DNA of 8,313 nucleotides from positions 1 to 8,313 of the forward strand of contig JAYGEA010000051.1 of NCBI GenBank assembly GCA_046582635.1. The letters are read 5' to 3'. Position numbers and translations under genes: made by a program. The notes below the pieces were generated by a model. The model was not told the DNA's origin. It saw nothing but the letters and a program-made list of their open reading frames with translations, and did no database searches. This document shows positions 1 through 6,290 of the stretch, piece by piece (positions within the stretch are counted from its first letter, which is position 1; each line of letters starts with the position of its first letter). Source of the DNA: GCA-2731375 sp046582635. Its GTDB lineage: Bacteria > Pseudomonadota > Alphaproteobacteria > GCA-2731375.

Positions 1-47
1 AAATCCGCGGCATCGTAATCTTCCCGCAAAGCAATCGCCGCACCCAT
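1..47 (-). CDS. IS630-family transposase, N-terminal fragment (runs off the left edge)
   Basis: On the minus strand an ATG at 47 opens a frame beginning MGAAIALREDYDAAD that stays open to the window edge. It is preceded by a strong Shine-Dalgarno (GGGAGG, about 4-5 nt before the ATG). This opening (short hydrophobic start, then LREDYDAADL) resembles the beginning of IS630-type DDE transposases of alphaproteobacteria, where it precedes a helix-turn-helix domain. Only 15 codons are visible, so the DDE catalytic residues cannot be checked. The family inserts at TA dinucleotides. The element's outer end should lie between this ATG and the end of the neighbouring BKACE gene (about 48-110), but with one end visible neither the inverted repeat nor the target duplication can be fixed. 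The call rests on recall of the family N-terminus. Confidence 0.6.
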   Translation of the reverse strand, partial: MGAAIALREDYDAAD

Positions 48-81
48 GGTGACCTCCCTGAAACGATTCACCATCATTGAT

Positions 82-993
82 TCAGAGATCGCGGGGCGTG
101 GAAACCTCAAAATGAGTCTCGGTTAAGGTTCTTTGGTATAAGGTGTTGCGCACATCCGCGGCGGCGGCGATTTGGACACCCACCGCATTTATGCGTTCCA
201 CGGCAAAGTTCACCCATTGCAGATTATTGCGTCCGTCATCCCGGGGGGCGTCTTCCAGGCCCACGCGGATATGGCCGCCTTTTCGGACAGTTTCCTCAAG
301 CAACGGCTCTATACTGACCAGCAGGCCGGCGATCATCCAGGGCGCATCCACCGCCATATCCGCCAGCAGGGACAGGTAGGCCTGCAGGCCAAAGGATTTT
401 GGCGGAAAGCCAAAGCTGTAGCCATCGGAGAACATGAAGCGGTAAATCGCCTTGGGCGCATCTGGAAAGGCCCGCCCGAAGGCCGCGCCGGCGCGGGCGA
501 AACCGGGTTCATATATTGCATAACTTGCATTCAGCCTGAATTCCTGGGCCAGCTCCATGGCCGAGAGGATATCGGCATCGGGGTTCTGATACAGGAAACC
601 GGGTTTGTGCCGCGCGATACTATCCAGATAGGTCAGATTGACAGAGCCCGGATCAACCGCCGCCCATTCCAATAATCCCCGCTTGGCCAGTTCCTCGACC
701 TCCGAGAAGCGCCCCCGGCCACCGCCTTCATTCGTTGTGGGAATGGTTGGGTAAATGATGGCATCCACCTCCGCCCTGATGCCCTCGATGATCCGGGCAT
801 AAATCTGCCAGTCATGCTTCTGCCGGCCGGTTGCCTCGTCATAGGGATGCACGTGCAGGATCGCCGCGCCCGCCTCAACACAGGCAATGCCGTCGGCGAC
901 GATTTCGGCCACGGTAACCGGCAGATCGGGATGCCGGCGTTTGCCCCAGGGACCGTTCAGGGCGACTTCCAGCCAGGTCTTGTGTTCCGCCAT
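82..993 (-). CDS. BKACE-family protein (DUF849, 3-keto-5-aminohexanoate cleavage enzyme-like)
   Basis: Predicted cytosolic TIM-barrel, zinc-dependent enzyme of the beta-keto acid cleavage (BKACE) family. Members condense a beta-keto acid with acetyl-CoA to give acetoacetate and a new CoA ester. Numbering from the ATG at 993 (303 aa), the early LEVALNGP strand is followed by the zinc-binding HVH pair (His47, His49). The C-terminal IRVGLED motif supplies Arg243, the third zinc ligand Glu247 and Asp248, with the spacing known in Kce. A YEPGF segment near residue 162 marks a subfamily different from classical Kce, so the substrate is unknown. An in-frame ATG at 999 sits only 2 nt from the AAGGAG ribosome site, while the ATG at 993 is 8 nt away, so 993 is preferred. 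It lies 39 bp downstream of the oxidoreductase gene. The last ~17 residues look like an unusual tail and end close to the transposase start, so the true C-terminus may have been altered by insertion. Confidence 0.85.
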   Translation of the reverse strand: MAEHKTWLEVALNGPWGKRRHPDLPVTVAEIVADGIACVEAGAAILHVHPYDEATGRQKHDWQIYARIIEGIRAEVDAIIYPTIPTTNEGGGRGRFSEVEELAKRGLLEWAAVDPGSVNLTYLDSIARHKPGFLYQNPDADILSAMELAQEFRLNASYAIYEPGFARAGAAFGRAFPDAPKAIYRFMFSDGYSFGFPPKSFGLQAYLSLLADMAVDAPWMIAGLLVSIEPLLEETVRKGGHIRVGLEDAPRDDGRNNLQWVNFAVERINAVGVQIAAAADVRNTLYQRTLTETHFEVSTPRDL

Positions 994-1032
994 CGGCATT
1001 GCTCCTTCAAATCAAATTAGACGCGACACGCT

Positions 1033-2040
1033 TTAGGTGGTCAGGACGACCTTGCCGATGGCGCGCCGTTCCGTGATCACATCCAGGGCCGTGGCAAAAC
1101 CGTCCAACGGGAAGGTGCCATGCACCAACGGCTCCAACCTGCCATCCGCCCGCCACGCGGACAAGGTTGCCATGGCGGCGCGCAGCCGGTCGATATTCGC
1201 CGCCGTACGCGGCTGCCGGGCCCAGCCGCCGTAATAGCCCCAATAGATGCCGTGCACCGAGATATTTTTAACCAGCAGAATATTGGCGGGAATTTGCGGA
1301 ATTGTACCACCCGCGAAACCAATGGGGAAAATCCGCCCCTCGGGCGCGATGCAGCGCAGGGATTGCTCGAACACCGCGCCGCCCACCGGATCGAAGATGA
1401 CATTGGCGCCCCGGCCGCCGGTCAGATCCAGAACCGCATCGCGGAACCCGTTTTCACGATAATTGATGATTTCGTCGGCGCCTGCGTTGCGGGCGGCGGC
1501 CAGCTTTTCCGCACTGCCGGCGGTGGCGATGACCCTGGCGCCCAAGGCCTTGCCCACATCGACGGCCGCCAGCCCGCTGCCGCCACCGGCGCCGTGCACC
1601 AGAAGGGTTTCGCCCGGCTGCATGCGCGCCTGCCAGACCAGGCTGCTATAGGCGGTGGCATAGATGGTGGGGAAATTGGTGGCGGCGGGAAAATCCAGGT
1701 TATCGGGAATGGCAAACGTATTATCTGCCAGGGCGGCCACCTGTTCGGCAAAGGCACCTTGCGGCATGCCGGCCACGACCCGCTGGCCCGGTCGCAGCCG
1801 TTCCGCATCGTCGGCCACGGCGTTGATGGTGCCGGCGACTTCCGTACCGGGAATAAACGGCACGGGCGGCGAATTCTGGTGTTTGCCGGCAATCGCCAGG
1901 ACGTTGGCGAAACCCGCCCCGGCGGCCGCGACATCGATCAAAACGCTGCCCGGCGCCAACGCCGGTTCGGGGACGTCGGCAATAGCTATATGGGCTACAT
2001 CGTGATAAGGGCCATATTCCCGGCACAGGACGGCCCGCAC
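1033..2040 (-). CDS. NADPH:quinone oxidoreductase-like zinc-free MDR dehydrogenase
   Basis: A 335-residue medium-chain dehydrogenase/reductase of the quinone oxidoreductase branch. It has an N-terminal GroES-like domain (about 1-125, including the PFIPGTEVAG segment at 61-70) and a Rossmann domain with the nucleotide-binding loop HGAGGGSG (149-156), a FDPVGG strand (216-221) and the C-terminal IGKVVL strand. Only two cysteines are present (6 and 230), so the structural-zinc lobe of true alcohol dehydrogenases is absent, as expected for this branch. It likely uses NADPH to reduce a quinone, enone or enoyl-type substrate, and the substrate cannot be read from sequence. The start is GTG, one base after the metZ stop codon, with no strong ribosome site of its own, which points to translational coupling with metZ. 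Its place between metZ and the BKACE gene does not establish a role in methionine synthesis. Confidence 0.85.
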   Translation of the reverse strand: MRAVLCREYGPYHDVAHIAIADVPEPALAPGSVLIDVAAAGAGFANVLAIAGKHQNSPPVPFIPGTEVAGTINAVADDAERLRPGQRVVAGMPQGAFAEQVAALADNTFAIPDNLDFPAATNFPTIYATAYSSLVWQARMQPGETLLVHGAGGGSGLAAVDVGKALGARVIATAGSAEKLAAARNAGADEIINYRENGFRDAVLDLTGGRGANVIFDPVGGAVFEQSLRCIAPEGRIFPIGFAGGTIPQIPANILLVKNISVHGIYWGYYGGWARQPRTAANIDRLRAAMATLSAWRADGRLEPLVHGTFPLDGFATALDVITERRAIGKVVLTT

Positions 2041-2041
2041 G

Positions 2042-3235
2042 TCAGGAAATTCCGTTTAGCGACGCCGTCAGATCCTCTTCCAGGTCGGCGGGGTCTTCCA
2101 GGCCCACGGACAGGCGGACCATGCCGTCGCCGATGCCCACCTTGGCCCGTTCCTCCGGTCCCACGGCGCGGTGGGTGGTGGTGGCGGGATGGGTAATCAG
2201 GCTTTTGGAATCGCCCAGATTGTTGGAGATATCGACGATGTTCAGGCCGTTCAGAAACTGGAAGGCCTCCCCCTTGCCGCCGCGCAGATCGAAGGTGATG
2301 ACGGAGCCGCCGGCGGTCATTTGCTTGGCCACCAGATCGCGGCGGGGATAGCTGTCCAGGCCGGGATAAATCACCCGTTCAACGGCGCCATGAGCCTGCA
2401 GGACTTCGGCCAGGGTTTGGGCATTGGCGCATTGTTCCGCCAGGCGCAGTTCCATGGTTTCCAGGCCTTTCAACAGCACCCAGGCATTGAAGGCGCTCAT
2501 GCACGGCCCCGTATGGCGAAGAAAATTCATCAACACCTCGTCAATGAATTCCCGGCTGCCCAGAACGGCGCCGCCCAGGACGCGGCCCTGGCCGTCCATG
2601 TGCTTGGTACCCGAATAAACCACCACGTCGGCCCCAAAATCCACCGGCCGCTGCAGGATTGGCGTGGAAAAGACATTGTCCACCACCACCCGGGCGCCGA
2701 CGGCGTGGGCCAGATCGGAGACCGCCTGGATATCGATCAGATCCAGGGTCGGGTTCGAGGGCGTCTCGAAAAAGACGCAGGTTGTTCCGTCCTTGATCGC
2801 CGCGCTCCATTGTTCCGGATCGCCACCATCGACCAGATCCACGGCGATGCCGTAGCGGGGCAGCAACTGGGTCAGGATATAATGGCAGGAACCGAACAGG
2901 GCGCGGGAGGCGACCACGTGATCGCCCTGCTGTAATTGACACAACAGCGCCGCGAACACCGCCGACATGCCCGAGGCCGTGGCGAAACAGGCCTCCGAGC
3001 CGTCCAGCTGCGCCAGGCGTTCCTCGAACATGGACACGGTCGGGTTGCCGTAGCGGGAATAGATGAAGCCGTCGTTTTCACCCAGAAAGCGCGCCTCGGC
3101 CTGCTCGGCGGTGTCATAGACGAAGCCGGAATTGAGATACAACGCCTCGGATGTTTCACCGTGGGGCGATCGGTCCAGGCCCGCCCGCACGGCGAGGGTG
3201 CGCGACCGCCAGGAAGCTGTTTTGTCGTCACTCAT
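2042..3235 (-). CDS. metZ: O-succinylhomoserine sulfhydrylase
   Basis: A PLP-dependent enzyme of the Cys/Met metabolism (cystathionine gamma-synthase) family. It replaces the succinyl group of O-succinylhomoserine with sulfide to give homocysteine in one step. The 397-residue protein is full length. Visible motifs are YSRYGNPT (59-66), ASGMSA (87-92, phosphate-binding region), ETPSNPT (157-163), VVVDNVFSTP with Asp186 for the pyridine nitrogen, and the PLP lysine Lys211 in SGTKHMDGQGRVLGG. The SGTKHMDGQGRVLGG signature and a C-terminus with SLITHPATTTH are typical of MetZ, but O-acetylhomoserine or cystathionine synthase activity cannot be excluded from sequence. The ATG at 3235 has an AGGAG 7 nt upstream. 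It lies 24 bp downstream of the rhodanese gene. Its sulfide substrate is the product of the sulfite reductase encoded in the same train. Confidence 0.93.
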   Translation of the reverse strand: MSDDKTASWRSRTLAVRAGLDRSPHGETSEALYLNSGFVYDTAEQAEARFLGENDGFIYSRYGNPTVSMFEERLAQLDGSEACFATASGMSAVFAALLCQLQQGDHVVASRALFGSCHYILTQLLPRYGIAVDLVDGGDPEQWSAAIKDGTTCVFFETPSNPTLDLIDIQAVSDLAHAVGARVVVDNVFSTPILQRPVDFGADVVVYSGTKHMDGQGRVLGGAVLGSREFIDEVLMNFLRHTGPCMSAFNAWVLLKGLETMELRLAEQCANAQTLAEVLQAHGAVERVIYPGLDSYPRRDLVAKQMTAGGSVITFDLRGGKGEAFQFLNGLNIVDISNNLGDSKSLITHPATTTHRAVGPEERAKVGIGDGMVRLSVGLEDPADLEEDLTASLNGIS

Positions 3236-3259
3236 GATCTCACTCCTTGGATTACTTGG

Positions 3260-3688
3260 TTAGCCTTGCTTCCAGGGAAGCCCGGCAAATTTCCATCCGC
3301 CGGTCTTGCCCCGGTGGCCGCTGTCATCTTTGTCGCCTTCGAAACCGCCCGAAACGTTGTAGCAATGTTGATAGCCCAGACCGGTCAGCAGGATTGCCGC
3401 ATGCTTGCTGCGCACGCCGGACCGGCACAGCAGGAAGATCGGTGCGTCTTTTGCGATGCCGGCCTGTTCGATCTCGACCGCAAAGCCGTCATTGCGGTCC
3501 ATGGCGGGAAAAACCTGCCACTCACAGCACAACACCTCCCCGTTGACCGTCGATAAATCCGGCAAACCAACGTAGTTCCATTCCGGTTTTGTGCGGACAT
3601 CGATCAGGACAGCGTTTTTCTGGTTCCACAAACGGTCCCACGCCTCGGTGACGTCTATATCGCCTGCATAGTCCCCGGCATCGTTCAT
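3260..3688 (-). CDS. Single-domain rhodanese-like protein
   Basis: A 142-residue single rhodanese domain. LIDVRTKPEW (28-37) is the CH2A-type strand. The active-site loop is CRSGVRS with Cys88 as the persulfide-forming cysteine, and the C-terminal GWKFAGLPW (131-139) is typical of the small rhodaneses found beside metZ in alphaproteobacteria. It is likely a sulfurtransferase or persulfide carrier in the cytosol, with no signal peptide. Position between the sulfur-reduction genes and metZ (30 bp after the cysH remnant, 24 bp before metZ) suggests a role in handling sulfane sulfur or sulfide for homocysteine synthesis. That is an inference from neighbours. The ATG at 3688 has a G-rich ribosome site (AGGGGGG) about 9 nt upstream. 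The CCEW segment (54-57) adds two extra cysteines outside the active loop. Confidence 0.88.
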   Translation of the reverse strand: MNDAGDYAGDIDVTEAWDRLWNQKNAVLIDVRTKPEWNYVGLPDLSTVNGEVLCCEWQVFPAMDRNDGFAVEIEQAGIAKDAPIFLLCRSGVRSKHAAILLTGLGYQHCYNVSGGFEGDKDDSGHRGKTGGWKFAGLPWKQG

Positions 3689-3718
3689 AATTTTGGCCCC
3701 CCTACGTTGAATTCCCGG

Positions 3719-4051
3719 CTACATGCGGGATGTCCCCTGCGATGAATTTTGCAGGTGAATTCCGCACTCGGACTTATCCCGATCCGCCCAGCGTCCTTCC
3801 CGCGTGCCTGGACCACCCGTTGCCCGGCGGGTGCAGGTGGCACACCCGATGGAGGGATAACCCTGCCCTACCAGTGGATGTGCCGGCAGCCCGCGCGCGC
3901 GGAAGGCGGTTTTTACCTGATCCGGGGTCCAGTTGGCCAGCGGATTTACCTTTACCTGATCGCCCACGTACTCCACCGCCGCCAGGGTAGCGCGGCCGGC
4001 GCCCTGAAACCGCTTGCGCCCGGTGATCCAAGCCCCGAACGGCGCCAGGGC
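3719..4051 (-). pseudogene. cysH: Truncated phosphoadenylyl/adenylyl-sulfate reductase (C-terminal remnant)
   Basis: This minus-strand frame encodes 110 residues that match only the C-terminal part of CysH. It starts with ALAPFGAWITGRKRFQG, continues through KVNPLANW and HPLVGQGYPSIGCATC, and ends with the ECGIH motif holding the catalytic cysteine. Intact enzymes are about 240-250 aa. The missing front would carry the PAPS/APS-binding fold and, in APS-type enzymes, the first Cys-Cys pair that with CATC ligates a 4Fe-4S cluster. In this frame a TGA stop (4052-4054) comes immediately upstream, so no start restores the N-terminus. The longest startable piece begins with GTG at 3976 (85 aa, no clear ribosome site). 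It overlaps the last ~33 codons of the cysI reading frame in a different frame. One deletion of roughly 400 bp across the cysI-cysH junction is the simplest explanation, and an assembly error is the main alternative. Confidence 0.85.
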
Positions 4052-5703
4052 TCAGTGCCATAGAGCTTCTCCTTGAAAGGTTGGGGTCCAACGCGTTGAT
4101 AGGTTTCGATGAATTTTTCATTTGTCTGCCGTTGGCAGAGGTAGACATCGACAATGTCCTCCACCGCGCCGGCGATCTGCCACTCGTCGAAGGCCGGGCC
4201 GATGATGGCGCCGACCTGGGCCTTTTCGTCCGCCACTCCGCCCAGGGTGACCTGATAGAATTCGGTGCCGCCCTTGTTGACGCCCAGGACACCGATATTG
4301 GCGACGTGATGGTGGGCGCAGGCGTTGATGCAGCCGGATATGTTCAGGCTGATCTCGCCAATATCCATTTCCCGGGCCAGATCCGTGAACCGTTCGGAAA
4401 TGCGCTGGGCAATGGGGATGGAGCGGGCATTGGCCAGATTGCAATAGTCCAGGCCGGGGCAGGCGATGATGTCGCTGATCCGCCCCGCATTGGCGGTGGC
4501 AAGATCCAACTCGTCCAGGGCCCGCCACAGGGCCGGAAGCTCCGATTTCGGCACGTCGGGCAGGATCAGGTTTTGTTTGTAGCTGACCCGAATTTCGCCA
4601 AAGCCGAATTTTTCGGAAAGGGCCGCGACCGCGTCCATCTGATCGGCGCTGGCGTCGCCCGGAATGCCGCCGTGGGGTTTTAGGGATATGGTGGCGATGG
4701 CATAGCCGGGCTGCCTGTGGTCCTGGACATTTGCCTCGACCCAGGCGGTGAAGCGCGGATTGGCGGCCAGAGATAGATTCAATTCCGGGCAATCGCCTGC
4801 CAGTTTGTCATAGTTGGGGGGGCCAAAATAGGCCTTGATGCGGTCCCGTTCTTCCTTCGGCAAGTCCAGGGCGTTGTCCTTGATGGCCAGCCATTCGGCC
4901 TCGACCATCTGGGCGAAAGCATCGGCGCCCTCGCTCTGCACCAGGATCTTGATACGGGCCTTATAGATGTTGTCACGGCGGCCCAGCTGGTTATAGACCC
5001 GCAGAACCGCCTCCAGATAGGATAACAGGTGATCCACGGGCAGAAAATTGCGGATCGTCTTGGCCATGATCGGGGTCCGCCCCTGGCCGCCGCCCACCAT
5101 GACCTCGAAGCCGGGATTGCCGGCCAGATCCCGGTGCATGCGCAGGCCGATATCGTGACCCCGGGTGACGGCCCGGTCGTTGGGAGAGCCGGTAACGGCA
5201 ATCTTGAACTTGCGCGGCAGGAACGAGAATTCCGGATGCAGGGTGGACCATTGGCGAATGATCTCGGCATAGACCCGGGGGTCGTCGATCTCGTCGGCGG
5301 CGACGCCCGCCAGGGGATCGGCGGTGGTGTTGCGGATGCAATTGCCAGAGGTCTGGATGGCGTGCATCTCGACGCTGGCCAATTCGTCCAGTATGGCCGG
5401 CACGTCTTCCAGCTTGGGCCAGTTATATTGAATATTCTGCCGCGTGGTGAAATGGCCATAGCCCCGGTCATAGGTGCGGGCGATATGGGCCAGTTTGCGC
5501 ATCTGCTTGGCCGATAGGGTGCCGTAGGGAATGGCCACCCGCAGCATGTAGGCATGCAGTTGCAGATACAGGCCGTTCATCAGGCGCAGGGGCTTGAACT
5601 CGTCCTCGGTCAACTCGCCGGCAATGCGGCGGGCCACCTGGCCGCGAAACTGTTCCACGCGCTCGGCAACGAAAGCGTGGTCGAATTCATCATAGCGGTA
5701 CAT
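3952..5703 (-). CDS. cysI: Siroheme/4Fe-4S nitrite/sulfite reductase (assimilatory sulfite reductase)
   Basis: A ferredoxin- or NADPH-linked assimilatory reductase converting sulfite to sulfide with six electrons. The frame has the duplicated Nir/Sir architecture: a ferredoxin-like half domain (about 35-100, with HFTTRQNIQYNW at 84-95), the first siroheme domain (about 120-320), a second half domain (about 330-400) and the second siroheme domain. That last domain bears the cluster ligands Cys415 and Cys421 (CPGLDYC) and Cys458 and Cys462 (CINAC). Family similarity ends near residue 549 (PFKEKLYG). The remaining ~33 residues, Arg/Pro/Trp-rich, are out-of-frame translation of the cysH remnant, so the native stop has been lost but the catalytic part is complete. 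The ATG at 5703 follows the DUF2849 stop by 4 bp with a weak ribosome site, suggesting coupling. Position beside cysH and metZ favours sulfite over nitrite. Confidence 0.9.
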   Translation of the reverse strand: MYRYDEFDHAFVAERVEQFRGQVARRIAGELTEDEFKPLRLMNGLYLQLHAYMLRVAIPYGTLSAKQMRKLAHIARTYDRGYGHFTTRQNIQYNWPKLEDVPAILDELASVEMHAIQTSGNCIRNTTADPLAGVAADEIDDPRVYAEIIRQWSTLHPEFSFLPRKFKIAVTGSPNDRAVTRGHDIGLRMHRDLAGNPGFEVMVGGGQGRTPIMAKTIRNFLPVDHLLSYLEAVLRVYNQLGRRDNIYKARIKILVQSEGADAFAQMVEAEWLAIKDNALDLPKEERDRIKAYFGPPNYDKLAGDCPELNLSLAANPRFTAWVEANVQDHRQPGYAIATISLKPHGGIPGDASADQMDAVAALSEKFGFGEIRVSYKQNLILPDVPKSELPALWRALDELDLATANAGRISDIIACPGLDYCNLANARSIPIAQRISERFTDLAREMDIGEISLNISGCINACAHHHVANIGVLGVNKGGTEFYQVTLGGVADEKAQVGAIIGPAFDEWQIAGAVEDIVDVYLCQRQTNEKFIETYQRVGPQPFKEKLYGTEPWRRSGLGSPGASGFRAPAALPWRRWSTWAIR

Positions 5704-5707
5704 ATGC

Positions 5708-6052
5708 TTATCCCGGATTCAAATCGGTGCCGACACTGGGCCCGGTGGTGCGCAGGATTTCCCGCTGGCCGATGGGGATGGTCCGGCCACCCTCCGTGGC
5801 AACTTTGAAAAGGTAGGGACCGACCACCAGATCATCGGCGGCCCGGTGCGTGGCGCGCCGCAACAGGTCATCCGCCGCCGAGCCGTCGTCGACGGTTTGA
5901 CAGTCGGAAATGCGTTCCGACCAACTGTCACTGTCTGTTAGATAAACGACATAACCATCGGACAGACGGTTGGCTGTAACAGCTTGCGTGAGATTTCGGG
6001 TGTTGGTTTTGCTGTTAGATTTGCTGATGGAATTATTGCGAATATTGGTCAC
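5708..6052 (-). CDS. DUF2849 domain-containing protein
   Basis: A small protein (114 aa from the GTG at 6052) of the DUF2849 family. The core VTANRLSDGYVVYLTDSDSW is followed by WSERI, a VVGPYLF strand and the IGQREILRTTGPS end. The family occurs almost only directly upstream of siroheme sulfite reductase in alphaproteobacteria. No biochemical function is established to my knowledge; a helper role for sulfite reduction is inferred from linkage. A TTG at 6079 would extend the frame by nine codons, but only the GTG at 6052 has a good Shine-Dalgarno (GGGGAG, 7 nt away), so 6052 is preferred. The first ~20 residues are Asn/Ser-rich and look like a poorly conserved N-terminal extension. It is the first gene behind the SAM-II-like leader. 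Confidence 0.8.
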   Translation of the reverse strand: MTNIRNNSISKSNSKTNTRNLTQAVTANRLSDGYVVYLTDSDSWSERISDCQTVDDGSAADDLLRRATHRAADDLVVGPYLFKVATEGGRTIPIGQREILRTTGPSVGTDLNPG

Positions 6053-6064
6053 GGGTGCTCTCCC
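6050..6064 (-). promoter_or_regulatory. Ribosome binding site and GTG start of the DUF2849 gene
   Basis: GGGGAG (6060-6065 region) precedes the GTG start (6050-6052) by 7 nt on the minus strand. The start-codon segment ACCCGTG (6050-6056) is the exact reverse complement of the hairpin arm CACGGGT (6101-6107) in the leader, so it could be masked by long-range pairing. Confidence 0.5.
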
Positions 6065-6085
6065 CAATAGGCCTGTCAAAAGGGC

Positions 6086-6108
6086 CCACGGGAGCTTTCT
6101 ACCCGTGG
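6086..6108 (-). terminator. Leader hairpin, possible attenuator
   Basis: On the minus strand CCACGGG (6102-6108) and CCCGTGG (6086-6092) form a perfect 7-bp stem with a 9-nt loop, followed by GCCC and then TTTT (6078-6081). The T run is short and four bases away, so as an intrinsic terminator it is weak. It begins within the last two bases of the SAM-II-like aptamer, which suggests that it is the expression platform, either as an attenuator or as one of two competing structures. Confidence 0.45.
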
Positions 6109-6160
6109 CGCTTTAGCAATTTTTGACGCGGTTGCAAGCTGCCCAATCAAATTTCCGCGG
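6107..6160 (-). ncRNA. SAM-II riboswitch-like aptamer
   Basis: Read on the minus strand, this segment has the layout of SAM-II (an H-type pseudoknot that binds S-adenosylmethionine). Stem P1 is CGCGG (6155-6159) with CCGCG (6127-6131). The loop begins with an A/T-rich run ending TTTGATT and then reads GGGCAGCTTGCAA. The 3' strand has an A-rich stretch and the conserved GCTAAAG core (near 6111-6117). Loop bases GGC and AGC can pair with GCC (6107-6109) and GCT in the 3' strand to form P2. The motifs CTTGCAA, CGCGT and GCTAAA match the SAM-II pattern I know from metA/metX leaders. It starts about 15-25 nt after the predicted transcription start and lies before the sulfur-gene train, as expected for a cis regulator. 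The call comes from motif reading; no covariance model was run. Confidence 0.8.
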
Positions 6161-6184
6161 GTCCGCAAAGGGGAACCAATCCTG

Positions 6185-6213
6185 ATAATGAGGGCCTTGC
6201 AGCGTTACGTCAA
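6185..6213 (-). promoter_or_regulatory. Sigma70-like promoter, proximal to the SAM-II leader
   Basis: Minus strand -35 TTGACG (6208-6213), a 17-bp spacer and -10 CATTAT (6185-6190). The start point would fall around 6176-6179, just ahead of the aptamer at 6160, which supports both calls. Confidence 0.6.
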
Positions 6214-6230
6214 GGCCGGAAATTCCAGCC
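6214..6230. promoter_or_regulatory. Dyad symmetry abutting the proximal -35 box
   Basis: A 17-bp imperfect palindrome on the minus strand, GGC-T-GGAA-T-TTCC-G-GCC, with one non-Watson-Crick position per arm. It ends exactly at the -35 hexamer. The position fits an activator or repressor site, but the regulator is unknown. Confidence 0.3.
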
Positions 6231-6290
6231 CGCTTCACCATGGCCCCATTTATTTCGTGCCGTTTCGTAGCGTTTCTTATCGTCTGGATG

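Noticed and set aside
1120..2196. Long plus-strand open frame of 358 codons
   Set aside because: It lies antisense over the quinone oxidoreductase and metZ, whose motifs are clear. The product is low-complexity Gly/Arg/His-rich without a recognisable domain, a normal shadow in GC-rich DNA.
2171..2935. 254-codon plus-strand open frame
   Set aside because: Antisense shadow of metZ with no ribosome site and no domain.
3719..3976. 85-aa GTG-started frame as a functional small protein
   Set aside because: It is plainly the C-terminal third of CysH, lacks the substrate-binding fold and has no clear ribosome site.
3774..4292. Third minus-strand frame across the cysI/cysH junction as a possible real N-terminus for cysH
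   Set aside because: It contains an ATG at the junction (MALSPGAVRG), but the translation is neither CysI nor CysH. It does not join the CysH frame without a further shift.
4081..4683. 200-codon plus-strand open frame
   Set aside because: Antisense to the cluster-binding half of cysI, which has all four cysteine ligands. No independent coding evidence.
6240..6280. Tandem CGTTTCGTA/CGTTTCTTA-like repeats as iterons or a CRISPR array
   Set aside because: Only two or three short degenerate copies without regular spacers and no cas or rep gene nearby.
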